This document shows, piece by piece, positions 49,644 to 57,891 of a DNA stretch of 64,000 nt. A program made the position numbers and the translations under genes. The first letter of the stretch is position 1; each line of letters starts with the position of its first letter. The notes beneath the pieces were generated by a model, which did no database searches, was not told the origin of the DNA, and saw only the letters and a list, made by a program, of their open reading frames with translations. Origin of the DNA: Geothrix limicola (GTDB taxonomy: Bacteria > Acidobacteriota > Holophagae > Holophagales > Holophagaceae); contig NZ_BSDE01000004.1 in NCBI RefSeq assembly GCF_030268085.1, positions 62,001 through 126,000 on the forward strand. Direction: 5' to 3'.

Positions 49644-50009
49644 CTAGCTGCCCAGGCCCAGCAGCTTCCGGATTTTGCGCATGAGCTGCTGGAATTCCAC
49701 GGGCTTGGTTTCGAAATCGTTGCAGCCCGCGGCGAGGGCCTTGTCCTGATCGCTCTGCAGGGCGTGGGCCGTGAGGGCGATGATGGGCATGGCCGCTCCC
49801 CGCTCTCGCAGAGTCCGCGTGGCATCGAAGCCGTCCAGTACCGGCAGGCCGATGTCCATCAGCACCAGGTCCGGTTGCTCCGCCAGGGCCACCCGCACAC
49901 CCTCCTCCCCGTTCACCGCGAAGATCACTTCCATCCCCTGGCGCATGAGCAGGCGGGAGAGGGAATCCCGGTTCAGTTCATTGTCCTCGACGAGCAAGAT
50001 CCTGGGCAT
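49644..50009 (-). CDS. Stand-alone CheY-like response regulator
   Basis: A 121-residue single receiver domain. The acidic pocket is LLVEDNELNRD, the phospho-accepting Asp is in PDLVLMDIGLPVLDGFDA, the Thr/Ser switch in IIALTAHAL and the Lys in FETKPVEF. The sequence type resembles receivers from hybrid kinases and phosphorelays. There is no output domain. The start ATG at 50009 has GGAGGG upstream. It converges with the kinase-less propeller sensor (7 nt between stops), so a shared transcript is impossible. Confidence 0.93.
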   Translation of the reverse strand: MPRILLVEDNELNRDSLSRLLMRQGMEVIFAVNGEEGVRVALAEQPDLVLMDIGLPVLDGFDATRTLRERGAAMPIIALTAHALQSDQDKALAAGCNDFETKPVEFQQLMRKIRKLLGLGS

Positions 50010-50097
50010 GTCCAGCCCTCCGGGTGCGAGCCTGTGCCATGAGCGTTGGGAGTGGATGCCTTGGATCATATCCGCCCGCGCCCGGGTCGTCTCCCAC

Positions 50098-51294
50098 TCA
50101 GGCCGGAGGGCCGGCCGAGGGTGTCGCGGCCTTCGCAGGCGTGCGGAACCGCGCCAGCAGCAGGCCCGCGCCCGCCGCGATGACGAAGGTGCCGAACCAG
50201 ACCGGCTTCGGGCCGGCTTTCGCGTAGGACAGCACGCCGAGCCAGGGGCCCAGCGCCAGCGCCGCCGCGAAGGAGAGGGAGAGCAGCCCCATGTATTCGC
50301 CGCGCCGGTCCGGCGGCGCCAGCGTGGCCACGGCATCGCTCATGGCCGGGAAGAGGATCATCTCGCCGAAGGTCCAGGCCACCGTGCAGAGGATGAGGGT
50401 CGCGTAGGTGCGGGACCAGGCGATCCCGCCGAACCCGACGGCGAGGCAGAGGCAGCCCAGCAGCAGCAGCCGCCCGTGGCGCCAGTGGGCCATGGCGAGG
50501 TTGAGGGGCACTTCCAGCAGCACGATGAGCAGGGTGTTCACCGTGAAGAGCAGGCCGAAGAAGCGGCTGCCCAGGCCCAGGTCGCGCACCACCCAGAGGG
50601 GCAGCGTGCCTTCGATCTGGAAGAAGACCATGAGCGCCGGGATGAAGGGCAGCAGGAGGAAGGCCAGGTGCCGGTCCCGCCAGGGACTCTGGCCCGGCAC
50701 ATGGTCATGGGGCAGGGGCTGGGCCGGCGGCGCCTGGATGAAGAGGCCCAGCAGCACGGCGCCGGCCAGGGTGCTGAGGCCGTCGGTCCAGAACACCCAA
50801 CGATAACTGTGGTGGGCGATGAGCCCGCCCATGGCCGGGCCCACGGCCATGCCGAGGTTGACCGCCAGGCGGTGCAGGGCGAAGACGGCCTTGCGCTGCT
50901 CGGGCGCGGCGAGGCCCGTGAGCAGGGCCATGGCGCTGGGCCAGAAGGCCTGGGTGAGACCCGCCCACAGGAAGATGAGCGCGAAGAGCAACGGCTTGGT
51001 GGTGGCGAAGGGCAGCAGGAGCAGAAGGGCGCCGGAGGTCCAGAGGCTGGCCTTCAGCACATGCACATGGCCCAGGCGATCCGCCAGGCGTCCGGAGAAG
51101 GGGCCCGCCGCCAGGGCGCCGGCGCCGTAGATCATCATTCCGTAGCCCGCTTCGGCGGGCGTCCAGTGGCGGCCCTCCGTGAGGTAGAGCACGAGGAAGG
51201 GCAGGGCCATGGTGCCCAGGCGGTTGATGAGGGTGCTGGCGCAGACCAGCCAGACTTCACGCGGGAGGCCCCGCAGGCCCTTCCATGGATTCAC
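50098..51294 (-). CDS. MFS transporter
   Basis: A 398-residue major facilitator with about 12 membrane segments. The loop 2-3 motif is GPFSGRLADRLGHVHV, close to the G-x3-D-R-x-G-R signature, and the second half repeats the pattern (GEYMGLLSLSFAAALALGPW). It looks like the drug-exporter DHA1 group, but the substrate cannot be read from the sequence. The GTG start (GTGA) overlaps the stop of the sulfurtransferase gene upstream. Confidence 0.9.
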   Translation of the reverse strand: MNPWKGLRGLPREVWLVCASTLINRLGTMALPFLVLYLTEGRHWTPAEAGYGMMIYGAGALAAGPFSGRLADRLGHVHVLKASLWTSGALLLLLPFATTKPLLFALIFLWAGLTQAFWPSAMALLTGLAAPEQRKAVFALHRLAVNLGMAVGPAMGGLIAHHSYRWVFWTDGLSTLAGAVLLGLFIQAPPAQPLPHDHVPGQSPWRDRHLAFLLLPFIPALMVFFQIEGTLPLWVVRDLGLGSRFFGLLFTVNTLLIVLLEVPLNLAMAHWRHGRLLLLGCLCLAVGFGGIAWSRTYATLILCTVAWTFGEMILFPAMSDAVATLAPPDRRGEYMGLLSLSFAAALALGPWLGVLSYAKAGPKPVWFGTFVIAAGAGLLLARFRTPAKAATPSAGPPA

Positions 51295-52145
51295 AGGCCC
51301 GCCTTGAGTTCTGGTTTGGCTTCAGGGCTGCGTTCCCGCCCGCTGCGGCACCATTCGCTCCAGCTGCCTACGTAGAGCGAGGCCCCACGCAGGCCCGCGA
51401 CCTCCAGGGCCAGCAGGGTGTGGCAGGCCGTGACGCCGCTGCCGCAGTGGACCGTGAGGCGCTCGGCCGGCACGCCGCCGAGCAGGGCCTCGTACTGGGC
51501 CCGCAGAAGCTCGGGCGCCTTGAAGCGGCCCGACCCATCCAGGTTGTCGTTCCAGGCCAGGTTCAGGGAACCCGGGATATGTCCCGCGATGGGGTCGAGG
51601 GTCTCGCTGTCCCCGCGCCAGCGTTCGGGGGCGCGCACGTCCAGCAGCCTCTGGGTGGCATCGCGACGGATGACTTCCACGGCTTCCATGTCCGCGGTGG
51701 GTCGCAGCCAGCGTTCGGCGGGATAGGCCGCCAGGGGCGAGATGGAAGGCATTTCGACAGTCAATGTCCATCCGTCCTGCAGGGCCGCTTGCAGCCCACC
51801 GTCGAGCACGGAGACGCGCGCGTGACCCAGGGCCTTCAGCATCCACCAGAGGCGCGCCGCCGCGTTGCCGCCGCTGGCGGCGTCGTAGACGACGACTTCC
51901 GTATCGGGGCCGATGCCCCAGGCGCCCAGCTGGGTCGCGAAACGGTCCAGGGGCGGCAGGGGGTGACGTCCCCCCCGCGCGGGATCGTGGCCGGGATCCG
52001 CGGCCGTGCTCAGTTGGCGGTTGAGATCCGCGTGGAGCGCGCCGGGCAGGTGGCCGGCCAGATAATCGCTCAGGTCGGGCCGGGCATCCAGCAGCCGGAG
52101 GGACGTGTGTCGGGTTCGAAGGTCGGAGGCGGTGATGAGTGACAT
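51291..52145 (-). CDS. Sulfurtransferase with two rhodanese domains (SseA-like)
   Basis: A 284-residue tandem rhodanese. The inactive first domain starts LRLLDARPDLSDYLAGHLPG; the second, catalytic domain has RLLDVRAPERWRGDSETLDP, AGHIPGSLNLAWNDNLD and the active-site loop HCGSGVTACHTLLAL. The CGSGVTA loop is of 3-mercaptopyruvate sulfurtransferase type (CG-S/T-GVTA) rather than thiosulfate type. It transfers sulfane sulfur to thiols or cyanide. It overlaps the MFS gene by 4 nt and is divergent from the TlpA-like gene. Confidence 0.92.
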   Translation of the reverse strand: MSLITASDLRTRHTSLRLLDARPDLSDYLAGHLPGALHADLNRQLSTAADPGHDPARGGRHPLPPLDRFATQLGAWGIGPDTEVVVYDAASGGNAAARLWWMLKALGHARVSVLDGGLQAALQDGWTLTVEMPSISPLAAYPAERWLRPTADMEAVEVIRRDATQRLLDVRAPERWRGDSETLDPIAGHIPGSLNLAWNDNLDGSGRFKAPELLRAQYEALLGGVPAERLTVHCGSGVTACHTLLALEVAGLRGASLYVGSWSEWCRSGRERSPEAKPELKAGL

Positions 52146-52204
52146 CCCCCCAGTATGAAGCGAGCGGCGGCGGCGGTACCCTCAAGGCATCTTCCGGAGC
52201 CCCC

Positions 52205-52774
52205 ATGTCCGAGGCCGCCAAGTCTGATACCTATGTCCCTGAATCCCGCTGGCGCATGGCGGCGGCTGCTGCGCTGGTGGGTTTCGGCCTGCTGCTGGGC
52301 GGTTTCGCCGTCTTTCGAGGCGTCTTCGGTGGCGGGGGCGAAGGGGCCTCCAGCGGCACGGACGTGAGCCGCGTGGCCTTCCGCGATGCCGAAGGGAACC
52401 GGCGCACCCTGGCGGATTTCAAGGGCAAGGTGGTGCTGGTGGATGTGTGGGCTACCTGGTGCCCCCCTTGCCGCAGGTCGCTGCCGGAGGTGGCGGAGCT
52501 GCAGAAGGCGGGCGGCGAAGCCTACGTCGTGCTGCCGATTTCCGTGGACCGCGGCGGGTGGAACGACGTGAAGCCCTTTCTCGCCCAGAACCCGCAACTC
52601 GGCCTCCAGGCCTTCGTGCCGGACGGAGCCAAGGGGCTGGAGCCCTTCGGCGAGATCAGCGGCATCCCGACCACCCTCGTCATCGACCGGAAGGGCAAGC
52701 TGATCCAGCGCTGGTCCGGCTACGGCGAAGGGCTGGCGAAGCGGGCCCTGGATGAGGCCCTGAAGGCCCGCTGA
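52205..52774 (+). CDS. TlpA-like membrane-anchored thioredoxin
   Basis: A 189-residue protein with one N-terminal membrane anchor (MAAAAALVGFGLLLGGFAVF) and a periplasmic TlpA/ResA-type thioredoxin domain. The redox site is VLVDVWATWCPPCRRSLPEV (CPPC) and the cis-Pro loop is SGIPTTLVIDRKGKLI. It probably reduces disulfides in periplasmic proteins such as apocytochromes. The start ATG at 52205 was chosen over an upstream in-frame ATG lying in the divergent gene's leader. Confidence 0.92.
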   Translation: MSEAAKSDTYVPESRWRMAAAAALVGFGLLLGGFAVFRGVFGGGGEGASSGTDVSRVAFRDAEGNRRTLADFKGKVVLVDVWATWCPPCRRSLPEVAELQKAGGEAYVVLPISVDRGGWNDVKPFLAQNPQLGLQAFVPDGAKGLEPFGEISGIPTTLVIDRKGKLIQRWSGYGEGLAKRALDEALKAR

Positions 52775-52850
52775 TGATACGGGCTTCGGATGATTCGACC
52801 CGTGAGTCAACTTCCTGATCCCGCCGTCCGATGACGCCTCAGGGGGAGTC

Positions 52851-53369
52851 ATGTCCCGTGCCTGGTTGATGCCATTGCTGCCGCTCGTCCTGCCGCTGGC
52901 CCTGTTGGGCTGCAAGGAGGAGCCGCATCGCATCGAGAACGAAAATCTCGGCATCGCCGCCACCTTCCCGGGCCCGCCGAAGCTGCACCGCCACACGGAT
53001 CCCGGGCCCTTCGGCGAGGTGGAGTGGTTCGACCTGGCCCTGAGCCCCGCGGGCCGGTTGGACGAGACCTTCAGCGTCGCGGTGGGCAACCTGCCGCCGG
53101 GGAACAAGGGCGGCACCACGCCCCGGGAGATCCTCACCACCTTCCAGAATTTCCTGGGTTACCGCTTCGGCGCCATCCAGCGCACCGAGCTGCCGGCCGA
53201 CCGAGGGCCGGGCTTCCGCTACCACGCGAAGAGCCCCACGGGTGGTGTGATCGAAGGCATCGTCGTCGTGCGCCGGGGCCGCCTCCATCACGCCCAGGCC
53301 ATCGTGCGGCGGCCCGGGGATCCGCGCACCGCCGCCTTCCTGGACGATTTCGAGGTCCGGACGCGCTAG
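52851..53369 (+). CDS. Small lipoprotein of unknown function
   Basis: A 172-residue lipoprotein: signal MSRAWLMPLLPLVLPLALL followed by the lipobox Cys20 (LLGCKEE). The mature part begins HRIENENLGIAATFPGPPKL and contains EVEWFDLALSPAGRLDETFS and GFRYHAKSPTGGVIEGIVVV, a pattern like other bacterial lipoproteins that resemble the C-terminal part of PsbP/Mog1-like folds, though I cannot name it. GGGGGAGTC precedes the ATG. It follows the TlpA-like gene by 76 nt. Confidence 0.75.
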   Translation: MSRAWLMPLLPLVLPLALLGCKEEPHRIENENLGIAATFPGPPKLHRHTDPGPFGEVEWFDLALSPAGRLDETFSVAVGNLPPGNKGGTTPREILTTFQNFLGYRFGAIQRTELPADRGPGFRYHAKSPTGGVIEGIVVVRRGRLHHAQAIVRRPGDPRTAAFLDDFEVRTR

Positions 53370-53371
53370 CC

Positions 53372-54019
53372 TCAGGAACCGGCGCCCAGCGTGGCCTCCA
53401 CCGCGGCGACCAGGTGTTCGGCCTCGGACTCGGGGCTCAGGCACACGTGGTCACCGGGGACCATGTCGCCGATGCCGATGAAGGGCAGGCCCGCGGCCTG
53501 GGCGGCGGCGAGGTCATGGGGGCGGTCGCCCACGTAGAGGTGGGGGCCCGGGCAGCCGTGCAGAGCCCGCTTCAGGAGGCCCGCGCGGTCGTGGCGGGGC
53601 AGGGAGCCCAGCCGGTGGATGGCCGGGTCGATGCCCAGCACCTCGGCCTTGAAGGCCAGCAGCTCCGGCGCGTTGCCCGAGACGAGCCAGACCCGATGGC
53701 GCTCGGCGAGGCGGTGCATGCCCTCCAGCACGCCCGCATAGCCCACGGCCGCCTGGGCACCGGGGGCGAACACCCGCCGGAAGCGGGCCACGCAGGCCAC
53801 TTCATAGGCCTCGTAGCCGGTTTCGTCCAGGCCTCGGCCGAAACGCATCCGGTGCAGTTCGTCGACGATTTCCCAGTCCGTGGAGCCCTGGCAGCGCTTC
53901 AGCTCCTCGGCGGTGGGCGCCTGGCCCCAGACCTCGCCCAGGGCCTCCCGCAGGATGACGAAGCCGGAACTGAAGTGTCCGAGGGTTCCATCCAGGTCGA
54001 AACAGATCGGCACGGCCAT
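53372..54019 (-). CDS. HAD-superfamily hydrolase (phosphoglycolate phosphatase-like)
   Basis: A 215-residue HAD phosphatase. Motif I is ICFDLDGTLGHFSSGFVIL (nucleophile DxD), motif II VWLVSGNAPEL, the Lys of motif III is not clear, and motif IV is LYVGDRPHDLAAAQAAGLPF. The alpha-helical cap is of class C1. The substrate is unknown. The ATG at 54019 was chosen because it gives motif I near the N-terminus; extension upstream would overlap the divergent gene. Confidence 0.85.
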   Translation of the reverse strand: MAVPICFDLDGTLGHFSSGFVILREALGEVWGQAPTAEELKRCQGSTDWEIVDELHRMRFGRGLDETGYEAYEVACVARFRRVFAPGAQAAVGYAGVLEGMHRLAERHRVWLVSGNAPELLAFKAEVLGIDPAIHRLGSLPRHDRAGLLKRALHGCPGPHLYVGDRPHDLAAAQAAGLPFIGIGDMVPGDHVCLSPESEAEHLVAAVEATLGAGS

Positions 54020-54077
54020 CTCCCCATCTGGCCCAGGATCGCATGGGATGGCACTCTGGAAGGGAAGGTGGTTCCTT

Positions 54078-54671
54078 GTGCGTCGCTTGATCCTTTCGTC
54101 CCTCCTGGTCCTTTCCATGCCGGCGGTCGCCCAGGAAGGGCTCCGATACCGGATGCAGCTCTGGATGCGGGGCGACAGCGAGCCCCTGGAGACGCGCTTC
54201 CGGCTGCAGTCGACGGCGGGAACGAAGAGCCACAACAAGGTCCAGAAGCCGCGCATGGGCGGCTGGCGCCTGGAATCGGATCGCACCCAGGGCACGCCCT
54301 ACGCCCAGGCGATGCTGCTGGGCCGCGCCGAGCGGCTGCTCTACCTGGCGGGCCCCTCGCCGCAGACGCGGCAGGAGCCCATCCTCCTTCGCTTCGGCAG
54401 CCGCAGCCTACCCGTGTGGAGCCTGGAGATCCCCGCGGGGCTCCACGCCTCCACCGTGCTCGTGGAAATCGGCCCCAAGCTGCTCGCCCTCTGTGACTTC
54501 AGCGCCCGCTTCGAGGACGGCGACGTGGCCCGCATGGAACTGCATCTGGAAGGTCTGGACAGCACGGCCTCCCTCGCGCCCGCCGAAGCCGGCACGGCCC
54601 TGCTCAGCACGTTGCAGTCCCTGGCCCGCGAAGCCCACCAGGAGGCCGAGAGCAGCGTGACCGTGCGCTGA
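54078..54671 (+). CDS. Secreted protein of unknown function
   Basis: A 197-residue protein started at GTG 54078, which gives a signal peptide (RRLILSSLLVLSMPAVAQEG) and has GGAAGGTGG 7-8 nt upstream; an ATG at 54048 in frame is the alternative. The mature chain is mixed alpha/beta with RYRMQLWMRGDSEPLETRFR, GGWRLESDRTQGTPYAQAML and FGSRSLPVWSLEIPAGLHAS. No family recognised. It lies divergent from the HAD gene and 117 nt before purF. Confidence 0.65.
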   Translation: MRRLILSSLLVLSMPAVAQEGLRYRMQLWMRGDSEPLETRFRLQSTAGTKSHNKVQKPRMGGWRLESDRTQGTPYAQAMLLGRAERLLYLAGPSPQTRQEPILLRFGSRSLPVWSLEIPAGLHASTVLVEIGPKLLALCDFSARFEDGDVARMELHLEGLDSTASLAPAEAGTALLSTLQSLAREAHQEAESSVTVR

Positions 54672-54788
54672 TATAAGCGAGGGGGACCTCCACGCGGTGT
54701 CAGGCCAAGCCCGGCCCCCACGCCCGATCCGGAACTGTCGATTCGGCTTCGGCCCCATGGCGGTTATTCTGGAGGACTCGGAGGAGTC

Positions 54789-56165
54789 ATGCCGTTCAGG
54801 GATGAATGCGGGGTATTCGGAATCTGCCATCAGGCGGAGGCCTCGCGCCAGACCTACCTGGGTCTCTATGCCCTTCAGCACCGTGGCCAGGAAGCCGCCG
54901 GCATCTGCTCGGGCGACGGGCAGGGGCTCCACCTGCACAAGGCCCAGGGCTATGTGGCGGACGTGTTCACCGAGGCGGCCCTGGACGCCCTGCCAGGCGA
55001 CGCGGCCATCGGCCACACCCGCTACTCCACCACGGGGGGCAACGTGGCCTCCGCGGCCCATCCCTTCCTCATCCACGGCCGCTTCGGCCAGGTGTCGCTC
55101 TGCCACAACGGGAACCTGACGAACACTGAGGTGCTGCGGGCCAAGCTCATCGCCGACGGCCATACCTTCACCAGCCCCTCCGACAGCGAGGTGCTGCTGG
55201 CGCTCATCAACCGCGCCCAGGCCGACACGCTGGAAGATGCCGTCGTCTCCGCCCTGCGCCAGGCCGAGGGGGCCTTCTCCCTGCTGATCCTGACCGAGGA
55301 CGCCCTCATCGCCGCGCGGGATCCCCACGGCTTCCGGCCTCTGGCCATGGGCCACGCGGGAGATACCACGGCCTTCAGTTCGGAAACCTGCGCCTTCGAC
55401 CTCGTGGGCATGACCTACGACCGCGATGTCGAACCCGGCGAAATGGTGGTGGTGCCCCGCGGCCAGGGCCAGATCCGTTCGCGGTTCCCGCTGCCCCGGG
55501 TGCAGGCCAAGCCCTGCGTCTTCGAGCACATCTACTTCGCCCGCCCCGATTCGCTCGTCTACGGACGCAGCGTGATGGTGGCCCGCCGCGAGATGGGGCG
55601 CCTGCTGGCCCTGCGGCATCCCGTGGAAGCCGATCTGGTCGTGCCCGTGCCCGACAGCGGCGTGAGCGCGGCTCTGGGCTATTCCGAACAGTCCGGCATC
55701 CCCTTCGACTTCGGCATCATCCGCAACCACTACGTGGGCCGCACCTTCATCGAACCCAAGCAGAACATCCGCAGCTTCGGTGTGAAGGTGAAGCTGAATC
55801 CCGTGCGTCACCTGCTCGCGGGCAAGCGCGTCGTGCTGGTGGACGACAGCATCGTGCGCGGCACCACCAGCAAGAAGATCGTGCAGATGGTGCGTGAGGC
55901 CGGGGCCAAGGAGGTGCACATGCGCATCGCCTGCCCGCCCACCACGCATTCCTGCTTCTACGGCATCGACACGCCCAAGCGGCAGCACCTCATCGCCTCG
56001 TACATGAGCCTCAAGGAGATCACCGGGTTCGTGGAGGCCGATACCCTCGGCTACCTCGATCTGAAGGATCTGGAAACCTGCATGGGCGATGATGGTGCCG
56101 AGGCCGGTTCGGGCTTCTGCTACGCCTGCTTCACGGGCAACTATCCGGTGGCGCCCCATGACTGA
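54789..56165 (+). CDS. purF: Amidophosphoribosyltransferase (Fe-S type)
   Basis: A 458-residue enzyme making phosphoribosylamine from PRPP and glutamine, the first step of purine synthesis. A six-residue propeptide (MPFRDE) precedes the catalytic Cys of CGVFGICHQ. The glutaminase domain has LQHRGQEAAGI and GHTRYSTTGG; the PRPP loop is VVLVDDSIVRGTTSKKIVQM. Four cysteines in positions expected for the B. subtilis-type [4Fe-4S] cluster are present: KPCVFEH, HSCFYG and FCYACF. The enzyme would therefore depend on SUF and be oxygen sensitive. GGAGGAG precedes the ATG. Confidence 0.97.
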   Translation: MPFRDECGVFGICHQAEASRQTYLGLYALQHRGQEAAGICSGDGQGLHLHKAQGYVADVFTEAALDALPGDAAIGHTRYSTTGGNVASAAHPFLIHGRFGQVSLCHNGNLTNTEVLRAKLIADGHTFTSPSDSEVLLALINRAQADTLEDAVVSALRQAEGAFSLLILTEDALIAARDPHGFRPLAMGHAGDTTAFSSETCAFDLVGMTYDRDVEPGEMVVVPRGQGQIRSRFPLPRVQAKPCVFEHIYFARPDSLVYGRSVMVARREMGRLLALRHPVEADLVVPVPDSGVSAALGYSEQSGIPFDFGIIRNHYVGRTFIEPKQNIRSFGVKVKLNPVRHLLAGKRVVLVDDSIVRGTTSKKIVQMVREAGAKEVHMRIACPPTTHSCFYGIDTPKRQHLIASYMSLKEITGFVEADTLGYLDLKDLETCMGDDGAEAGSGFCYACFTGNYPVAPHD

Positions 56166-56215
56166 ACCCAGTCCCGAACGGGCGCCCCAGAGCCCGGACC
56201 GATGAGCAGGGGCGC

Positions 56216-56548
56216 ATGAGCACCGGCCCCTCGGGCCCACCCCAGGCTCATTTCGAAGATGGGCTGCGCTTCCTGGCGGCGGCCCTGGCGCTGGATCTGG
56301 ACCACCGCAACTGCGCGGCCATCGTGTCCACCGCCTGCGACGCCATCCAGTGCTTCCTCCTCGTCTTCGAGGCGGGGGCCCGGCGCCACCTGCCGGATCC
56401 CGAGGGCGAGACGGCCCGCCTGCGCGGCCAGATGGAAGCCCTGCTCACGCCGCGCCAGTCGCCCGAAGCCGCCGCCCGCCATGCGTTGGAGGCCGCCCGC
56501 CTGGCCCGGGATCAGGCCGCCCGGCTGCTGCCGCTCCTGCTGGATTAG
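56216..56548 (+). CDS. Small helical protein of unknown function
   Basis: A 110-residue, alanine-rich, probably all-helical protein with a conserved-looking core FEDGLRFLAAALALDLDHRN and AIVSTACDAIQCFLLVFEAG, then a second helical pair (ARHALEAARLARDQAARLLP). No motif or family recognised; the up-down helix pattern could suit a HEPN-like or regulatory bundle, which is only a guess. GCAGGGG precedes the ATG, 50 nt after purF on the same strand. Confidence 0.6.
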   Translation: MSTGPSGPPQAHFEDGLRFLAAALALDLDHRNCAAIVSTACDAIQCFLLVFEAGARRHLPDPEGETARLRGQMEALLTPRQSPEAAARHALEAARLARDQAARLLPLLLD

Positions 56549-56556
56549 CCACCAGG

Positions 56557-56934
56557 TTAGAAATTCACCCGGCCCAAGGGCACGTTCTGGGGAACCGGGT
56601 TTCCGCCGAAGCGATCCACGGGCATGGTCGCCGCGCCCAGGTGTGTGGGCGGGGCCGCGGACCCGCGGCCCTTCCAGAACTTTTTGAGATCCTCGTGAAA
56701 CCAGGCGAGGAATTCCTGGAAGGCGATTTCGCGGAGTTCTTCCTTCGTCAGTTCGCCGATCACCTCCACCACCGCGGAGGCAGATGCCTCGGGCACCTTG
56801 AAGGTCTTCCAGGGCTTGGAGGCGTCGCCCTCCCCGGCGAGGATCCGGGACAGGAAGGCCTTGTCCAGCCCGGGCCGGGGACTCTCTCCGGCCCAAAGGC
56901 CGGTCGCAAGGCAGAGGCAGATGAGGGCTCGCAT
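56557..56934 (-). CDS. Small secreted protein of unknown function
   Basis: A 125-residue protein with an N-terminal signal (MRALICLCLATGLWAGES). The mature part has a helical stretch (VVEVIGELTKEELREIAFQE, FLAWFHEDLKKFWKGRG) and a Pro/Gly-rich tail ending LGRVNF. No family recognised. It converges on the small helical protein gene with an 8-nt gap. Confidence 0.6.
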   Translation of the reverse strand: MRALICLCLATGLWAGESPRPGLDKAFLSRILAGEGDASKPWKTFKVPEASASAVVEVIGELTKEELREIAFQEFLAWFHEDLKKFWKGRGSAAPPTHLGAATMPVDRFGGNPVPQNVPLGRVNF

Positions 56935-57009
56935 GACCTTTTGGATGATTCCATGCGCGGCGAGGTTCCCGGGGCCCGGGGCGGCTCCTGGAGCCGGTAC
57001 ACTGGCCCC

Positions 57010-57891
57010 ATGCCCATCGCGATCCTAGGACCCACCGCCTCAGGCAAATCCGCCGTGGCGGTGGCCGTGGCGCGGCGCCTGGGCGGCACCGTCGTCAACG
57101 GGGATCCCTACCAGGCCATCGAAGGCCTGGCCATCGGCACGGGCCAGCCGGACGAGGCGGAACGGGGCGGCGTGCCGCACGTGGGCTATGGGATGCTGCC
57201 CCTGTCGGCCCGCCCCAACCCCAAGGCCTTCGGCGCCCTGGTCCGGGAGTGGCTCTCGACCTGTCGCGAGCCCGTGCTCGTGACGGGATCGGGCCTCTAC
57301 CTCCGGGGCGTCTGGAACCAGCTCAGCGACCTGCCGATCGTGGAGCCGCACCTCGTCGAACGGGTGCGGCGCTGGGGCGCGGAGCTGGGCATTCCGGTCC
57401 TCCATCGCTACCTGGCGGCGGTGGACCCGGCCCGGGCCTCTGCGCTGCACCCCAACGACAGCGCCCGGGTGCAGCGGGCCCTGGCCCTGCACCTGGCCAC
57501 GGGGGGCGCGCCTTCGGATTTGCTCTCGGGGCCGGAGACCGGGCTTCCGGCGGGTTGGCGGGTCCTGGTGGTCACGCCCGGCCGCGAGCAGCGGCGGCAT
57601 CGCGTGGAGGCGCGGGTGGCCGCCCAGGTGCGCGCGGGCTGGTGCGAAGAAGTCGCCCGGCTGGTGGCCTCGGGGCACGCGGAGGATCTGGTGGCCCTGC
57701 GTCCCCTGGGCTACGCGGCCTGGATGGCGGGGGGCGATCCGCGCGTCCTGCAGGAAGCCGTCGTGCAGGAGACCCAGGCCTACGCGAAGCGCCAGGCCAC
57801 CTGGTTCCGCAACCAGCTGCCGGGAGCCGAGGTCTGGGATCCGGATGCCGAGCCGCTGGACGCGGTGTTCGCGCGGCTGGGGCTGCCATGA
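57010..57891 (+). CDS. miaA: tRNA dimethylallyltransferase
   Basis: A 293-residue enzyme that adds dimethylallyl to A37 of tRNAs reading UNN codons. The P-loop is IAILGPTASGKSAVAVAVAR. The DMAPP/tRNA segment reads VVNGDPYQAIEGLAIGTGQP; most family members have the D-S-x-Q-x-Y form, so this one is divergent. VLVTGSGLYLRGVW corresponds to the GGTGLY motif, and ALRPLGYAAW to the usual I-G-Y-x-E motif. The C-terminal YAKRQATWFRNQLPGAEVWD is canonical. Its stop overlaps the next start (ATGA). Confidence 0.9.
   Translation: MPIAILGPTASGKSAVAVAVARRLGGTVVNGDPYQAIEGLAIGTGQPDEAERGGVPHVGYGMLPLSARPNPKAFGALVREWLSTCREPVLVTGSGLYLRGVWNQLSDLPIVEPHLVERVRRWGAELGIPVLHRYLAAVDPARASALHPNDSARVQRALALHLATGGAPSDLLSGPETGLPAGWRVLVVTPGREQRRHRVEARVAAQVRAGWCEEVARLVASGHAEDLVALRPLGYAAWMAGGDPRVLQEAVVQETQAYAKRQATWFRNQLPGAEVWDPDAEPLDAVFARLGLP

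Noticed and set aside
47393..49825. An 810-codon minus-strand frame opposite the propeller sensor
   Set aside because: It is low-complexity Pro/Ala/Gly sequence without motifs; the plus strand has Reg_prop blades, Y_Y_Y, a TM and a cysteine tail.
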